Of a DNA stretch of 64,000 bases, positions 1-12,509 are shown piece by piece. The position numbers were made by a program, and so were the translations under genes. Position 1 is the first letter of the stretch; each line of letters begins with the position of its first letter. The notes beneath the pieces were generated by a model that was not told the origin of the DNA, made no database searches, and worked only from the letters and a program-made list of their open reading frames with translations. The stretch comes from Chimonanthus salicifolius (Eukaryota > Streptophyta > Magnoliopsida > Laurales > Calycanthaceae), in assembly GCA_013350335.1 (NCBI GenBank), contig CM023540.1:4836001-4900000 (forward strand), in the 5' to 3' direction.

Positions 1-2060
1 ACTACCCATAAACTTAATCCATTTAAACCATACCATGGTCCATGGGGTTCGGCCATACCCATGGCCGAACCCTATGGTTCACTTGGTTCAATATTCACCA
101 TGATTACTTATGGTTTTAACATGCTAATTCAACCATGAACAATACATGATTCAGCCATATATTGACCGACCAAAAACAGTAAACATAAATTCATTTAATT
201 CCCATAAGAACATCATAATCTAATATGGTTTTTATCTCACAAAGTCATCAAATACTTTCATAAAACTGTCATACCATTTCATGGGGTTCGGCCATCCCAA
301 TTGGCCGAATCTCATGGCCAATGATTTAGACCCCTTTTGTCAAATAATTAGCTTTATTTAAAACACGTAAACCTCTCCACAATTGATATGATTTCCACCT
401 CTTGAAAGCCCTACCAATCATCAAATACTTTCATGGGGATCGGCCATGCAAGGTGGCCGAACCCTATGTCCATGTCTTGGTCCTCATAAATATGTTTTAG
501 GTCTCATTTAAACATGTACCGGGTCTTTACCTCTCAAAACCATCCAAATCAGTCCATCACTTTGCATGGTTTCCATTTTACAAAGACTCAATCCAAATGA
601 CCATAACATTTCATGGGGCTCGGCCATCTCCATTTTATCAATTTATATTCATGGTTTAGACCCATGATACCTTCAGTCCTTCATGACATTCAAGTCCATG
701 TTTTAACCCTCTTTAAAACATGCATTTTAAGTCTTAAAGAAACATCTAAAACAGTCCACAAATTGCATGGTTTCTATGTTTCAAAGACATCAAAACCAAC
801 CAATTATTTACATGGGGTTCGGTCCTCCAAGGTGGCCGAACCCAATGATCCCTTTTACAACTTTTGAAACCACTATCACTCAAGGGTTTAAACCTGGATG
901 CATTCGGCCATACCCATGGTCCAATACATGCTCCATTTGTTCCATGTTATTAAACCAAAATAACACATAAACACTTACCAAGCTTCCTTTGCCTATGATC
1001 CTTGCCTTCTCCCCTCTTGTTTCTTTCTTTCTTCCTTAATCCTTTGCTGGTTTATGCTTGATCAATTGGTGCAAACACCTCTGCTGGTTCAGTATAGAAA
1101 ACGAGTTTGGAGAGAGAGAGAGAGAGAGATGGGACTTCTTTGGATTTTCAATGTGAAAATCGGCCAACAATGGTGGTCTTTCCTTTTTGTACTTCAGCCC
1201 CCAAGACCCCTCCATTCCCTCATCACTTCTTGTCAAAAACGATTGGTCTTGGGTGCCATCCAATGCACCCCTTGGCACCTGTCTATGCAGCCTCTCAACT
1301 CCCCAAGCATCACCTCCAATTCCCATGCATTTCATTTAAAATTTATCATTGAAATCCCCACAACAAGTCCCCAACGTGTGGCACTTGTTTTGGTGATTTA
1401 TGACCGAGCCACCTTCTCACATTCCCACTCAACTCACTGATTTACAGCCCAATTGATTCCCATCTTGACTCACCTAACTCAATGGCTTAACTCACCACAT
1501 TAAATACCATACATTAATTACAATTGAGTCCACTCATTACTTTATTCAAACTCAATCCAAATCAGTCCAACTCGAGCTGCACTAACTCATACTTGAGTTC
1601 AATTGAGGGCCCACATGGTCATCCGTGGTCAACTTGGTCAAGCCTACCCATTGGGTCCCCAATCAGCCCCTTGACCCGTTTTGACAACATGACCCATTAA
1701 TGGGCTGATTTTGCCATTTTTAAATAGTTTTCACTTGTGCATCAAGCCTACCCATTTTTGCTCCACTTGATTTCCAATCAATTCAGCTTAACCCCATTTA
1801 AATTGAGCTCACCCAATGGTCAAATAATCCCTTATGACCCATTGGGTCCCAATTGGGCCCTTTGACTCATTTAGCCATTTTCGACCCAATTGTTGTATAT
1901 TATCCGTCCAATCAAATTTGCACATTTATAATGTGCCCATATGATCTTAATTTGAGCAATGGGCCCCACCTTTTCCTTATTTAACATTACGAACATTTAA
2001 TTTAACAAACCAGGGGTATTTTCGTAATTATCCATTTCATTGAAAAATTGGGGTGTTACA
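1..2060 (-). mobile_element. LTR H, partial (Tekay-type chromovirus)
   Basis: This is the 3' part, as read on the plus strand, of a long LTR that began before the window. It ends in GGGGTGTTACA at 2060, like solo LTR I (end 50997), and mirrors the start of LTR J (57862), so its sense strand is minus. It carries about five TTCGGCC/GGCCGAA palindromes between 44 and 940, a sense splice donor (ACTTACC on the plus strand, near 972-979), a GA-rich leader around 1107-1130, and CCCCAACGTGTGG flanked by the inverted arms ACAAGT and ACTTGT near 1360-1390. The U3 part (1600-1900) has several GACCC/TTGACC motifs. The flanking sequence from 2061 is copia DNA. The likely TSD, CACAT at 2061-2065, cannot be confirmed because the other end is outside the window. 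Open frames here are repeat translations, not genes. Confidence 0.85.
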
Positions 2061-2081
2061 CACATGTATGAGCATGAGGAG

Positions 2082-2575
2082 TTATGGCGATGCACACATG
2101 CCAATGGCCTTTTGTAGGGATATAAATCATGATGAATCCAAGGGTTTGGTCATGATATTTGCCAATTGGTTTTTCGTACATATGTGTACAAACTCGAAAT
2201 TTTTCTCCTCCACCAATTCTCTTATGAAACGATGCCTTATGTCTATGTGCTTGGTCTTGGAATGTTGTACTGGATTCTTGGAAATATTTAATGGCCTAGT
2301 GTTGTCATGGTACAATGTCATGGATTCTTGCTTAGGCTCATAATCGACCAACATTTGTTTCATCCAGATCAATTGGGTACAGCAGGTTGCAGTTGCAGTG
2401 TATTCTGCTTCAGTTGTGGAGAGAGAGAGACTGAGGATTGTTTGCGGCTATGCCATGCCACTAAAAAAATTCCGACATAGAAGCAGCCTTCCCTGATAGA
2501 TTTTCTGTCATCAATATTTCCAGCCCAGTCTGCATCTGTGTGTCCAGCTATCAAGAAGGAAGTATCATATGAAAA
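2082..2575 (-). pseudogene. Copia (SIRE-type) RNase H, end of pol of element G
   Basis: The last part of a Ty1/copia polyprotein. The conceptual protein shows the copia RNase H signatures: DADWAGNIDDRKS at the start, then SWHS-like AWHSRKQSSVSLS, then DNTRPLNISKNPVQHSKTKHIDIRHRFIRE and finally LANIMTKPLD (read in two blocks around a frame break near 2370-2400). RNase H would remove the RNA template strand during reverse transcription. A TGA at 2127-2129 stands where relatives have Arg, which fits CGA to TGA decay. The original stop is probably TAA at 2082-2084. LTR H was inserted only about 20 bp after it. The frame breaks and stops make it non-functional. The SIRE assignment rests on motif recall, not on a search. 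Confidence 0.85.
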
Positions 2576-3572
2576 TCAAATTCCAAACAAGGTAGTACCG
2601 TCCACATATTTTATAATCCTTTTAACAGATTTGAGGTGTGACACTTTAGGTTTGGATTGAAATTTGGCACAAGTTCCTACACTAAATGAGATGTCTCGTC
2701 GACTTGTTGTGAGGTACAAGAGACTTTCTATCATGCTTCTATACAAGTTGGGGTCCACATCTGTCCCATTCTCATCTTTGAACAATTTGATAGTTGTGCT
2801 CATAAGGGTGGTTGCATGTTTACATCTTCTATACAAGTTGGGGTCCACATCTGTCCCATTCTCATCTTTGAACAATTTGATAGTTGTGCTCATAAGGGTG
2901 GTTGCATGTTTACATCCTTCTAGACCAAATTTCTTTACATGTTCTTTTGCACATTTGGATTGGGAGATAAAATGTCCATCATGAATTTGCTTGATTAGAA
3001 GACCAAGGAAAACATTTAGTTCTCCCACTATACTCATTTCAAATTTAGATTTCATGAGTTTGGAGAAATTTAGTGCAGCATTTTCACATGTAGACCTAAA
3101 TACTATGCCATCCACACATATTTGGGCGATAAGGATAGACTCCTTAGTCTTTTGGACAAATAGAGTCTTGTCTACACTGCCCCTTTGAAAATTGTAACCA
3201 AGTAGGAATTGGGTTAATCTCTCATACCCGGCTCTTGGCGTTTGTTTGAGGCCATATAGAGCTTTCTTAAGTTTGGAAACATGGTTTGGAAATGTTGGAT
3301 CAATGAATCCTTTGGGCTGTTCTACGAACACTTGCTCATTTAAAAAATCATTCAAGAAGGCACTTTTCACATCCATTTGGTAGAGTTTGAACTTGAGGTG
3401 GCATGAAATGGAGAACAAAATTCTAATGGATTTACGGGGACAAAGGTTTCATCAAAATCTATACTTTCAATTTGAGCGTATCCCTGAGCTACCAGTCTTG
3501 CTTTATTTCTCACAATGGTTCCATGTTCATCCATCTTGCTTTTTAAAATCTATTTTGTTCCAATTATGTGTG
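2576..3572 (-). pseudogene. Copia (SIRE-type) reverse transcriptase of element G, split by LTR E
   Basis: Reverse transcriptase domain of the copia element. The open part (3418-2576, 280 codons) begins at LYQMDVKSAFLN and includes LKKALYGLKQTPRAGYERL, the active-site block ICVDGIVF (YVDD is expected, so one catalytic Asp is lost) and FEMSIVGELNVFLGLLIKQ. Upstream, 3419-3572 still encodes the beginning of the domain (DEHGTIVRNKARLVAQGYAQ) with a TAG in place of Trp in the expected GTKWIF. Exactly here solo LTR E is inserted (TSD GTGTG, 3568-3572 and 22939-22943), and the preceding VWDLVPIPKE motif resumes at about 22940. An in-frame 30-codon duplication is described separately. The gene is dead. 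Confidence 0.9.
2736..2915 (-). repeat. 90-bp tandem duplication inside the copia RT
   Basis: Two virtually identical 90-bp units start at 2736 and 2826. They encode the same 30 residues twice (CKHATTLMSTTIKL to DVDPNLYR), in frame, in the C-terminal connection between RT and RNase H. Related elements are known with a single copy. The near identity of the units, against an otherwise decayed gene, shows that the duplication is younger than the element. Confidence 0.95.
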
Positions 3573-6500
3573 TGTAACGCCCGCCCCTTTTCACTGAAAT
3601 CAGAGTCTAATTTTTTTTTTTTTAAAAAGTGACAAATGGCGCGGACGTCACGACAGCGAGTTAAGTTCCGAGCTTCTAAAGCCCGGCCCTTAACTGGCCA
3701 ACCCTACGCATTGCGTGGAACTAAGTCCACGAGTACGGTTCACGCGTAGAAAGTAAGCTCGCGGAATATAAAATTAAATGCGGAATGAAAATAGAGACTG
3801 TCCTACCAATTTTCAGATAGCAGGGAAGAAACATCCATTTAATTACTAAAATGCCATTAAACTGTACTGTCCAAAATAAACTCTAAAACATAGCAAGCCA
3901 TCTAAGTTATTACATTCCGACAAGCTAATTTACTCAATTTACATTTCCAAAATAAAATGATTAAACTAAGTAGCCACCTCCCCAAGCTCGTAAGCTTGGC
4001 TCCCGTCTCGCCCTTCCGTTCCGACATCTCCTGCATCGTCAGCTAGGGTAGAAGTAGGGCGTTAGAACACGCGCCCAGTAGGACTCCGAGTAGGGCTAGC
4101 ACATGGATTAGTAATAACAGCATACAGATAATAACCCAATGAAAGCTGATAAACCATCATATAATGAAACTATAAAGTAAATGCCATGTCATGGGTGTCT
4201 ATGTTATGCATCCCACCCATCATCCAAACCATATAATATCATATCCCTCTTGACGGAATAAAACCTCGTCAAAGTGTCCCCATGCCTGTTCTCGGTCGCC
4301 CCGACGGAGCATGGACTCCGGTTATCAAAATATCCCCATGCCTGCTTTTCGGTCGCCCCGACGGAGCATGGACTCCGGTTCCATTATTTTTCCGCCCATG
4401 CCGTGCATGAGATGTAATGCATTATGCTATGTAATATATATATCTCATAACTCTAGTATATCATACATAGCCTTGGCATATAATGCATCATCTTAAAATA
4501 TAAATCATAGTATTAAACAATGCATTCATAATCGTGAAAAAAGAAACCCATCATAAGATAATTCCCATAGTCTACAAAATAAGATAAAGATACCATCACA
4601 TATCCATGGCTTACAAGGAGGTAGGAATCCTACCGAATACCGACTCACGTCTTCGTTTCGTTTTCGTCCGATAATTCGGCTACCGACATGCGTACCGCTC
4701 GCAATATCCAATACCTTATTACATACACAAATCAGTCCAAGTTTTAACCATTTCTAAGCCCATAAATCATTTCCAAGTCCATATGAAAAACCGGTCACTA
4801 TTTAGGTTTTGTGGATCCCATTTCATCTATTAAAAATTTTAATCCCATAATTCTTAAAAATTGGCCACCCTAGGCTTGATCAATCACTTATAAGGTTATT
4901 ACATTAGAGCCCCTAAGTCCATGATCAATCTCCATGGAATTCTTGAATTTGGCCATTAATTACGGTTTTGCCACTACCTCATTTTCCATGACTAATCACT
5001 CATTTATCCATGCATGATTAAGTCCAAAATTGATCCATAACTTAGATTTATTAGTGATCTATCAACCATTACATGATCTCATTAAAGATAAGTCCTTAAC
5101 TTAACCAAATTCCAATCAATTTAAACACATTCATACTCCAACCTAACCCATCAAAAAACTCATAAATGGGCCATGGGTTCGGCCATACACCATGGCCGAA
5201 CCCATGGTGTCCTTTTCCCATTCTTTTCTTGGACCTATTGTTCACATTTGAATTTATCACAAGTCCCTCCATATGGGGATTTCACCATTCATTTAGATCA
5301 CCCATTTGATCAACATTGGTTTTTATCTCTTGGGTTCATCAAAACTACTAACATTCCCATTTATTTTCCATTATTCACAACCCTTCATTCCATCATTTGA
5401 TCACCATAGGGTTCGGCCATACACCATGGCCGAAACCCATGGCTCATGATCCATCATTCGTTGCTCCAAAATATCTACATTCACCAAAATATTAAATCCA
5501 TCAATCTTCCCATTTTCCATGGCTTTTTAAACCCATTTAAAATTTGTAACACATTACCATATGGTTCACTCCATCCATGCCTTTCAAGGCCATACACCTC
5601 TTTGCATTTTCATCATAACACCATTTTAAAACTTACCCACATTCATTCATTTACTAAAATTGATTAGCTAAAAACCCTCATTGCCTTCTATTCTTTAAAA
5701 CCCTAACCAATTAAATCAACCACCAAATCACCCACCATAGGGTTCGGCCATACTACATGGCCGAACCCTATGGCCCATGATTTCCTTCCAATCACCTAAT
5801 TTCATGCTTAATTTAATAAATTACACCATGCATTTAATACATTTATTTATTTCTTTTCCCTAACCCTAATTTTCCCATTTAGGGTTTCCTCCACCTTCCA
5901 CCCTTTCATTTGATGGATTTAAAATCCATGGGATAAACTTATTTAACCATCATTAATTTTACAAAAATAAATCCCAATTCTTAAACCCTAAAAATCCAAA
6001 ATTTCTTGTTTAAGAAATACTCACAATCCGTCGTCTCCTCCGACTTCCGCCACTCCCGTCGGCTTCTTTAGCCTCCTCTCTCCTTCCTCTTGATCTTTGG
6101 TAGGCCAAGATGCTTGATCAATGGTGACAATTTCTAATCTTAGGATCGGCCAAGGTAGGGTTTGTATTGAGAGAGGGAGAGGCAAAGATGATGAGAGGGG
6201 AGATGATAACCTTGATCTTAGAGTGATTTTGTTTAAAATTTCACTTCTTTCTTCTCTCCTTCTCTTCTCTTCTCCTTAGCTCTCTTTCTCTCCTTCACTT
6301 GGAGCATGAGACGGCAATGGAGAATGAAAAAATGGAGAGAGTAAAAATGAAGAGAGGATAAGAAATGAGAAAAGAAATTAAAGCTTATCCCCATTTGGTG
6401 ACCTAACTACACTTTACATTAATTATTCCACCAACCAATACAAGATATTTATCTTGCTTTATGGTGGTGGTTTAGATAACCACCACCAAGTCCAACGTGT

Positions 6501-6668
6501 TTTACATTTGAGGTGGGGTAGCTTGGTCTCCCATTTGACCAATTTAACCCCATTTGCTTAACTTAATTGCTTGATTAATTAAATTATTAATTTAAATTAA
6601 TTTATTTCCACTTAACCTAATTCCACCTCTTTAAATTGCCTTCATACTTCCACCCATGGTTGACTAAT
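3573..6668 (-). mobile_element. Solo LTR E, left segment
   Basis: LTR of the same subfamily as element B, starting TGTAACGCCCGCCCC. It is flanked by TSD GTGTG with its far end at 22938, and no internal region exists between its halves, so it is a solo LTR left by LTR-LTR recombination. Without the inserted A and D it measures about 3.54 kb. Features in plus-strand order: U5 hairpin region (3640-3750), core GGGCG/CGCCC (about 4056-4080), a palindrome GGTAGGAATCCTACC (about 4618-4633), TTCGGCC palindromes near 5168, 5402 and 5735, a sense splice donor near 6027 (ACTCAC), GA-rich leader 6150-6360, and GGTGGTGGTT/AACCACCACC near 6462-6487. The CTAAT at 6664-6668 is the left TSD of element A. Confidence 0.93.
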
Positions 6669-9600
6669 TGTAACACCCCGCCCGTTTCACTGTTAAAATT
6701 TCAGAGTTTATTTTTTTTTTAAATAATAATAATCAATAAGTGATCGGGGCGGAGTGTCACGACGCGAGTTAAGTTCGGATCTCTAAATCCGACCCTTAAC
6801 TGGCCAAGCCCATGTGCGTATGAACTAAGTCCATAAAACTGATCCGCACATGGTACATATTTACTTAGCGGAATTAACTTAGTCTAGATCTAACTGAGGT
6901 TATAATAGAACCTATGATTAATCCAATTTCCATTTTTAGATAGCAAAGTACCTTATTTATTTTCCAAAATCACTAACCGATCTTAACTAATCGTTTAATC
7001 CAAACATCCAACGTAAAACAAACCATAGCATCTAATTAACTACATTATTACATGCCAACATCTAATTTAACAAATTACATTGTTCCAAATAAATCATCCA
7101 TAAATAATCCATTCATAGTCCATTGCAATCATTCAAATCGCCCAAGTTTTCGTACTTGGTCCTCTTCTCCAATCACGTTCTTTCCTTTCCCTGCATCATC
7201 CACTAAAGATATAGATAGGGCGTTAGATCAACGCGCCCAGTAGTGTTTCCGAATAGGGCTACCACATGGTTAGTCAAAAACATACAAATAGGATAATAGT
7301 TATGCAAGTGTGACAAATTCTATAAAAATATGCTATGTATGAAATGAACATGTAATGAGTCCCACCCATCACCATTCAACATAGCCATCACTTGACGGGA
7401 TTCTCATCGTCAAGGTAACCCACAGTGGTCTTTCGGACGCCCCGACGGAGTGTGGCCTCCGGATTCCTCCTGATGGGATTCTCATCATCAGGGTACCCCA
7501 CAATGGTCTTTCGGACGCCCCGACGGAGTGTGGCCTCCGGTTACTTCCCCATCATCCCATGCTATGCATGAGATGTCTATGCAAACATGCCATTTGTAAA
7601 TATAACATTTGATTCAAATAACTTATTCAAATAAACATAAAACAGCGAATAAGTTGTGTGGTTACAACAAGGTAGGAAACCTACAATATTTTTACTTTGT
7701 TCGACCCTTCCTTTGGACCGTCTTTCGATCACGACTTTGTACACCGTTCTAGAAATCCGAATACCCTATGTACATGGCAGCAAGTTAATCATTTGACCAT
7801 ATGATTATAATTTGATTTAAATCCCAAAAATCCACTTTGTGGGGTTCGGCCATACCCCATGGCCGAACCTCACACATGTAAACTTGATAAATCTTTTATT
7901 TACTTAATACCATCTAAGTATCCCAAACTTTTCAAATGATACTTGGTAGGGTTCGGCCATACTACATGGCCGAATCTTACTACCTTAGGTTTTGGGCTCA
8001 TAAGTCCATTCTTTTGATCTTTTCATCTTTTTACCCTTATTTACCATAATGCCATTATACTATCATTTGCCTAATTTTTTCCTTAGACAACAAAGTCCAT
8101 CACATGACAATTGGTGGGGTTTGGCCACCTAACATGGCCGAACCTCACCCTAAAGATTTTAATCCTATTTTCCATCATCACCTAAATCCATAATTGATGT
8201 AATTTCCATCTTTTTGAAAGCCAACCAAACAACCAAATACTTACATGGGGTTCGGCCATCCAAGGTGGCCGAACCCTATGTCCATGTTTTGGTCTTCTAA
8301 AACATGTGTTTGATGTTATTTAAACATACAAAATCAATATAATATTGCTGCCATTATACCTCTTAAACACCATCTAAATCAGTTCATCTACTTGTCCCAA
8401 ATGACCATATTAATTCATGAAATTCGGCAATCCAAAATGGCCGATCCAAATGATCCATTTCATCAGTTTTGGACCATTGTTTTAAACCATATTAACTTCA
8501 GTCCTTTGTCATACAGATCCATGCTTTTAACCCTTTCCAAAGCATGTATTTGAATCTTAAATAATAACCCAAAACAGTCCACATATTTCATGGCTTATAT
8601 GTTTCAAATACATCACAACCATACCTTTATTTGCATGGGGTTCGGCCCTCCATGGTGGCCGAACCCTATGTCCTTTGGTTTTGATTTTCTTAATCATTCA
8701 TCTATGTCCAAAATAACTTCCTTATTTATGTTTTTACCTTTTTAAAATACACACTTAAAATCATCTAAATCAGTCCATGGGGTTCGGCCATACACATGGC
8801 CGAACCCTATGGTTCTCTTAATGGAAATCCACCCATATTTATCTATGAAATTAATCAGTAAATTAACATAAGATAAATATGGTTCAGTCATGTCATATCC
8901 ACTCCAAAACAGCAAGCTTAATTCCATATAAAAATCTTTTAAAATCCTCACTCCAAAATATGGATTTTTGACTTTCAAATACCATAGAATCCACCAAGTT
9001 TTTCCATGGGGTTCGGCCATCCAATGGGGCCGAACCCTATGGTCCATATTTTATCATTTTAAACATCATAATTCTAAATCTGAACCATTGATGGATCTGG
9101 CCATACAATGGCCAAATCTCATTTTCTTATCCAATCTTTTAAACAAGGATTCAAAATGCACTTACTAATACCGCGTCTCCTTCGGTTCTTTTGACTCCTT
9201 CTTTGACCCTTTATCTCCTTGACTTCTCCTTCTCTCTTACTGTTCTTTGGGCTGAGACTGATCTTGATGCAAGCTCCTTGAGATAATTCAGCCAGGTGAC
9301 AAGGACTTAAGAGGGAGAGAAAGAGAGAAAGTGAACTTTGGTCTTGAATAAAATTGCTATCCTTGTTGCCAAAATCCTTTTGCTGATTTTTGTCTAGATG
9401 AAAGTATTACCCAAAACTAATTGAAAAACAAACAACCAGCTGCTGCTCTTGGTTTAGAAAGGTAGAGGACGTCTATGAGTGATAGAGGGATAGAGAGATA
9501 GAGAGAGTAACAATGACAATCCTTTGCTTGACCAAAAACAGCCCCAAGGTTAATCCTTGTGTAACTCCCTCTCTTCAATCAAGGTTCTTTATGTTACTTG

Positions 9601-10683
9601 GGGGTTTCATCTATGAAATGAAACACCCCAAGCAGCCAACGTCCCTTGCAGTTGGACTAGTGTAACCCCCCCTTTTCTTAGGTTCTCACATGGGAGTTTC
9701 ATATTGAGATGTAACTCCCATGTGCTGCACCATTCTCCATTGTTTGCCTCTATGTTTTGGCCTATGTAACAGCCACCATTCCTATGTGTAACTCCACAAA
9801 CAGCAGCTCCATTCAGCCCTCATCAACGTCCCATGTGGGAGTTCTATCATGGGAATAAAACTCCCCTCCTCCAAGTGTGAACACACTTTGTAACCCCCAT
9901 TGGTTTAGTATCTAATTTGAATTTGGAATGCCATAGAATGCCATAATCTATTGTGTGTAACTCCTCCAATAAGCTACCCATTTTATTCTCCAACCTTGGA
10001 GTTACATGCATGAACCATTACTCCATGCATTGGCTGTCTTTTGAAGACCCAAGCAAGGCATAAACCCTATACCATCTTCAATGTGCACAATGATTTGAAA
10101 ACTCAATTCTCACCCATGTAACTCCATGTAACGTCATTTCCATTCTTAACTTGGGTGGGAGTTACATGCATATAAGTTTCCCATGCAGCCAACGTTTTTA
10201 GTGTTTGAATTTGAATCAGCCTACAATCCTTCTATCTCTACATCTTACTCATTTAAAAATACATATTCATTCAACTCATTTAATCAACTCACCCAACCTA
10301 ACTCATTCATTTAATTTAACTTAACTAATAAATTCACTCAACTTAACCAACCATTCATTTCAACTCAACCAAACTCAAATAATTAATAGACTTAAATTAA
10401 ATAAGCTTGAACTCAATCCATGGTTAATCATGCCATTCACACGACCCATTGGGTCCCATCTAGCCATTTTGACCCATTTAACCAAATTTGACCCAAATAT
10501 GATTCTTGACCCGTTTAAATTTATCTTACCCATTTATTTGTTTTGTAACCCAACTATCATCCTTTGGGTCTTGATTGAGCCATTGACCCATTTAAATTCA
10601 AATCAATTTTTATCACAATGGCAATTCCGTAAATATGAATATTTTCATATAAACTGATAACTTTGAAATTCCAGGGTGTTACA
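6669..10683 (-). repeat. Element A 3' LTR (left on the plus strand)
   Basis: 4015-bp LTR starting TGTAACACCCCG and ending CCAGGGTGTTACA on the plus strand, almost identical to 14833-18846. It contains the U5 hairpins (about 6766-6852), the core GGGCG/CGCCC (about 7217-7243), two copies of the CCGACGGAG module (7430-7545), nine TTCGGCC-type palindromes between 7838 and 9110, a sense splice donor near 9160-9165, GA-rich leader (9300-9510), the palindrome CATGGGAGTT/AACTCCCATG (9689-9722) and five TTGACC motifs at 10470-10600. The small ORFs found here are translations of these repeats. Confidence 0.96.
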
Positions 10684-10700
10684 ATACAATAATCTTTTTA
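10684..10700 (-). other. Candidate polypurine tract of element A
   Basis: The sense strand immediately before the 3' LTR reads AAAAAGATTATTGTAT. The same place reads AAAAGAGGATTGTAT in element B and AAAAAGAGTATTGTAT in element K. A purine-rich run directly before the 3' LTR is where plus-strand DNA synthesis is primed. The run is short and not purely purine, so the exact primer is uncertain. Confidence 0.4.
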
Positions 10701-10745
10701 TAATTTTCGTCCCGAAAATCGAACGAAGTAGGATTTCAAAGTAAA

Positions 10746-12509
10746 TCATATAAACAATTCAGGGTGAGACGTTCTCATCTCCGATTCCAATTCCCAAGTG
10801 GCTTCCTCAACACCATGTCGATCCCATACCACCTTGACGAACTGAATCGCTCGGTTACGCAACACCCTTTGCTCACTTTCCAATATTCCAACCGGCTTCT
10901 CGACATAAGTGACGTCGCTTTGCACATCTATATCTTGCACATTCAAAACATGAGATGGATCAGGGTTGTACTTCCTCAGCATAGATACATGGAATACATC
11001 ATGTAGAGACGCCAATTGCGAAGGAAGTGCCAACTGATAGGCTACATCTCCCATCCTTCTGATAATTGAAAACGGTCCCACATATCTTGGCGACAATTTT
11101 CCTTTCTTCCCAAATCTCATGTGCCCTTTTCGTGGCGAGACCTTCAAGAATACCATGTCTCCCACTTCAAATTCGAGAAACCTCCTCCTTTTATCAGCGT
11201 AGCTCTTTTGCCGACTCTGTGCGGTCAACAAATGTTGACGTATCAACTGAATCTGTGCAGTAGTTTCTGCAACCAACTCAGGTCCTATCAGTGCAGGTTC
11301 GCCGACCTCGGTCCAGCACACTGGTGACCTGCATGGTCTACCATACAAAGCTTCGAATGGTGCCATCTGGAGGCTTGCCTGGTAGCTATTGTTATAAGAA
11401 AATTCCACCAATGGCAAATGATCCTCCCATCCACCTTTGAAGTCTAGCATGCATGCCCTCAACATGTCCTCCAACGTTTGTATTGTTCTTTCCGATTGTC
11501 CATCGGTCTGTGGATGGAATGCTGTGCTAATAAGTAGATCGGTTCCCATGGCCGACTGCATGCTCTGCCATACCCTGCCGGTGAATCGGCCATCTCTATC
11601 AGACACTATAGTCTGTGGAATACCATGTAATCTGATGATATCTTTGATATATCTCCGACCCAATGTCTCTGATGAATCTGTCATCTTAATAGGAATAAAA
11701 TGCGCGGACTTAGTCAATCGGTCTACCACAACCCATATAGCGTCATTGCCTTTCGATGACCTCGGCAACCCCGTCACAAAGTCCATGGAAATGTGCTCCC
11801 ATTTCCATTCCGGCACTGCTAAGGGCTTGAGTAACCCTGGTGGCTTCTGATGTTCCGTCTTAACCTGCTGACAAGTTAAACAATGAGCCACATAGTCTGC
11901 AACATCCTTCTTGAGTCCATGCCACCAATAATGTCTTTTTAAATCATGATACATTTTTGTGCTACCCGGATGAATGGACAACTTGCTCTGATGTGCCTCT
12001 ATCAATAATTCTTTTCTGCAGCTTCTTGGCACATATATTCTACCCCGGAACATAAGACCCTGTCCTGGTTGTAATTCCCAATCCGGTACAACCTCGCCAT
12101 TAGACATCTTGGCCCATGTCTCTGCCATTTCCGGATCTGTTCGTTGCTCCTGTTCAATCTTTGTAACCATGTTGGATCGTATGATCAAATTGTACATACT
12201 CCCATGGTTTGTGATATATAGATTAAACTCACGAATGGAATTCAACATCTCCCATTCAGTCCTGATCAAACATGCCACTGATGCATGAGACATGCGGCTG
12301 AGAGCATCCGCCACTTTGTTGGCCTTTCCCGGATGATATCGAAGCGCAAATTCATAGTCCGCCAGATATTCCATCCATCTGCGCTGCCTCAGGTTGAGCT
12401 CTTTCTGATCAAATAAATACTTCAAGCTCTTGTGATCTGAAAATACTTCAAACTTCTCCCCATAACGATGTGCTGTTCCGAATGCAACCCAGTCTGAGTA
12501 ATTCATCAA
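10746..12509 (-). CDS. RNase H end, integrase and chromodomain (element A)
   Basis: Open frame of 587 codons, the C-terminal half of a chromovirus polyprotein. Residues about 17-70 are the last part of RNase H ([13 protein letters not shown], then the [15 protein letters not shown] end). The integrase zinc-binding HHCC follows (H173, H180, C210, C213), then the catalytic triad D243 (HISMDFVTG), D304 (IVSDRDG) and E340 (DGQSER), a D-D-35-E spacing. After a GPF-type segment ([18 protein letters not shown]) comes a chromodomain (about 530-580, [18 protein letters not shown] to ATWELESEM). Integrase inserts the cDNA; the chromodomain is thought to direct it to marked chromatin. The ATG at 12509 was created by the upstream deletion, so no natural start is present. 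The frame itself is undamaged. Confidence 0.93.
   Translation of the reverse strand: MMNYSDWVAFGTAHRYGEKFEVFSDHKSLKYLFDQKELNLRQRRWMEYLADYEFALRYHPGKANKVADALSRMSHASVACLIRTEWEMLNSIREFNLYITNHGSMYNLIIRSNMVTKIEQEQRTDPEMAETWAKMSNGEVVPDWELQPGQGLMFRGRIYVPRSCRKELLIEAHQSKLSIHPGSTKMYHDLKRHYWWHGLKKDVADYVAHCLTCQQVKTEHQKPPGLLKPLAVPEWKWEHISMDFVTGLPRSSKGNDAIWVVVDRLTKSAHFIPIKMTDSSETLGRRYIKDIIRLHGIPQTIVSDRDGRFTGRVWQSMQSAMGTDLLISTAFHPQTDGQSERTIQTLEDMLRACMLDFKGGWEDHLPLVEFSYNNSYQASLQMAPFEALYGRPCRSPVCWTEVGEPALIGPELVAETTAQIQLIRQHLLTAQSRQKSYADKRRRFLEFEVGDMVFLKVSPRKGHMRFGKKGKLSPRYVGPFSIIRRMGDVAYQLALPSQLASLHDVFHVSMLRKYNPDPSHVLNVQDIDVQSDVTYVEKPVGILESEQRVLRNRAIQFVKVVWDRHGVEEATWELESEMRTSHPELFI

Noticed and set aside
1107..1130. 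GA microsatellites as independent features
   Set aside because: GA-rich tracts occur at the same place in every LTR and belong to the LTR leader.
1..2060. Recurring short ORFs with peptides such as MGFGHTPWPNPW or WGSAIHHGRTHG in many LTRs
   Set aside because: They are translations of the TTCGGCC palindromes in either strand and in different frames; not a protein family.
2053..2343. Plus-strand ORFs opposite copia and chromovirus pol (e.g. 2053-2343, 11437-11850, 63362-63775)
   Set aside because: Antisense shadows of the polyprotein genes, without motifs of their own.
5880..6010. Telomere-like CCCTAAA units
   Set aside because: Only scattered single units of AACCCTAA type in LTR DNA; no tandem array.
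7838..9110. CRISPR-like array of palindromic repeats
   Set aside because: Repeats are degenerate, spacers vary from about 100 to 300 bp, no cas genes, and the context is a plant LTR.
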